Of a stretch of DNA of 20,155 nucleotides, positions 19,342 through 20,155 are shown in pieces. The notes below the pieces were generated by a model. The model was not told the DNA's origin. It was given only the letters and a program-made list of their open reading frames with translations, and ran no database searches. Position 1 is the first letter of the stretch. Every line of letters begins with the position of its first letter. A program made the position numbers and the translations under genes. This stretch comes from Welwitschia mirabilis (Eukaryota > Gnetophyta > Gnetopsida > Welwitschiales). The DNA lies in the NCBI GenBank assembly GCA_051453625.1, contig JBOZIK010000001.1, positions 101,411,373-101,431,527 of the forward strand. Reading direction: 5' to 3'.

Positions 19342-19445
19342 GTTATGAGGGAATTCTTTGTCAAGGTTATGCATAGTCAGTTTAGTTAGGTGTATTGTTA
19401 TTTTCTTTTCCTAAATTATCTTTGCATAAGTATGTTGCATTTTAC
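19342..19445 (+). repeat. 104-bp near-exact duplicate across a 100-N gap (copy 1)
   Basis: Matches 19546-19649 with two differences (C/T at 19378, G/A a dozen bases later). Both copies end exactly at the gap edges, as expected for an unmerged contig overlap, perhaps from two alleles. Confidence 0.85.
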
Positions 19446-19545
19446 NNNNNNNNNNNNNNNNNNNNNNNNNNNNNNNNNNNNNNNNNNNNNNNNNNNNNNN
19501 NNNNNNNNNNNNNNNNNNNNNNNNNNNNNNNNNNNNNNNNNNNNN
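19446..19545. other. Assembly gap, 100 N, probably artificial
   Basis: Flanked by 104-bp segments that differ at two positions; probably no sequence is missing. Confidence 0.9.
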
Positions 19546-19649
19546 GTTATGAGGGAATTCTTTGTCAAGGTTATGCATAGTTAGTTTAGTTAGATGTATT
19601 GTTATTTTCTTTTCCTAAATTATCTTTGCATAAGTATGTTGCATTTTAC
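19546..19649 (+). repeat. 104-bp near-exact duplicate across a 100-N gap (copy 2)
   Basis: Second copy of 19342-19445. Merging the two would remove the gap and about 204 bases from the scaffold. Confidence 0.85.
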
Positions 19650-20155
19650 TTTTGTGCATTGCAAGTTATTTTTGTAGTTAGAGTACAAAGTTCTTTTCCT
19701 TGTGAAAATTTATTCTCTTATTTTCAACTTGCCCTTTGATGGATTATAACATTCACGTTATTCTCGCCTATATTAGTATGTGGTGTTTGTGCATTATATT
19801 TGTGATTGATAGGATTTGACTTAACTAAGGACATAACATTACATAAATATAAATTACAACACTAATCTAAAACAATATAAATCTATTATATGCATGCATA
19901 GGTCTTAGTTAGATAAAATGGTAATCTGAGCAAAGAACCTCAATATTAAATTACTATTACATAAAATAAGTAATAATGAAGAAGTCCTTAAGTTACTAAA
20001 TGTTAAAATTATCAATCTAGCCTCTAGATGTCAATGAATGAACTTTATACAAGCTATGTAAGAGGTTTGAAATTATGGAAGTGGAAAATAAGAATAAAAA
20101 TTAATTTTACTGAAAAAAACAAGAGAATGTTTATTAACTATAAAAAACAAAAAAT

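Larger units (their letters stand above)
19291..20155. other. Downstream stretch, no gene recognised
   Basis: AT-rich sequence with no coding or RNA gene seen. It could be the rest of the LTR or flanking DNA. It contains the duplicated contig ends around the gap at 19446-19545. Confidence 0.4.

Noticed and set aside
1-20155. CRISPR arrays, bacterial operons, tRNA or rRNA genes
   Set aside because: None seen; the motif arrays have irregular spacing and lie in LTRs, and the composition and element types are those of a plant genome.

Overview
The window looks like nuclear DNA of a flowering plant. It is strongly AT-rich, has no intact gene, and is built almost entirely from old, decayed LTR retrotransposons. 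Several families recognised here (plant Ty3/gypsy gag, SIRE/Tork-like Ty1/copia gag-pol, and a protein resembling the 'putative plant transposon protein' domain) point to a land plant. I cannot name the species. Five runs of N (79, 100, 10, 100 and 100 bases) show it is scaffolded draft sequence.

Layout. (1) About 1-3010, minus strand: gag and protease remnants of a Ty3/gypsy element, with a leader-like stretch to 3528. (2) 3529 to about 10858, plus strand: one complete but decayed LTR element with a 1.5 kb left LTR, a primer-binding site, copia-type gag, and a protease fragment. Where integrase, reverse transcriptase and RNase H should be, it carries a different 354-codon reading frame; a polypurine tract and right LTR follow. 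(3) About 10864-11380, minus strand: an LTR-like fragment related, in inverted orientation, to the LTR-like sequence near 18582-19290. (4) About 11500-15470, minus strand: a Ty1/copia gag-protease-integrase-RT remnant, cut off before RNase H. (5) 15480-17890: AT-rich sequence in which I recognise nothing firm. (6) 17890 to about 19290, plus strand: probable 3' end and LTR of a gypsy-type element, followed by unrecognised sequence to the end.

The simplest reading is a three-layer nest. A minus-strand copia element was interrupted by a minus-strand gypsy element (LTR fragment near 11 kb, gag and protease at 3-0.4 kb). That gypsy element was in turn interrupted, between its LTR and gag, by the plus-strand element at 3529-10858.

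The most interesting object is that plus-strand element. It kept gag, LTRs, PBS and PPT (what is needed to be packaged and copied in trans) but replaced pol with a second frame resembling the plant-transposon-protein domain, ending in a long acidic tail. The frame is preceded by a TATA-like box and a short array of the same GGTCGACC-like motif that fills the LTRs. Everything here is inactive: all coding regions have multiple stops or shifts, and catalytic aspartates of the proteases and RT are replaced. The stops in the second frame fit decay of methylated cytosine.
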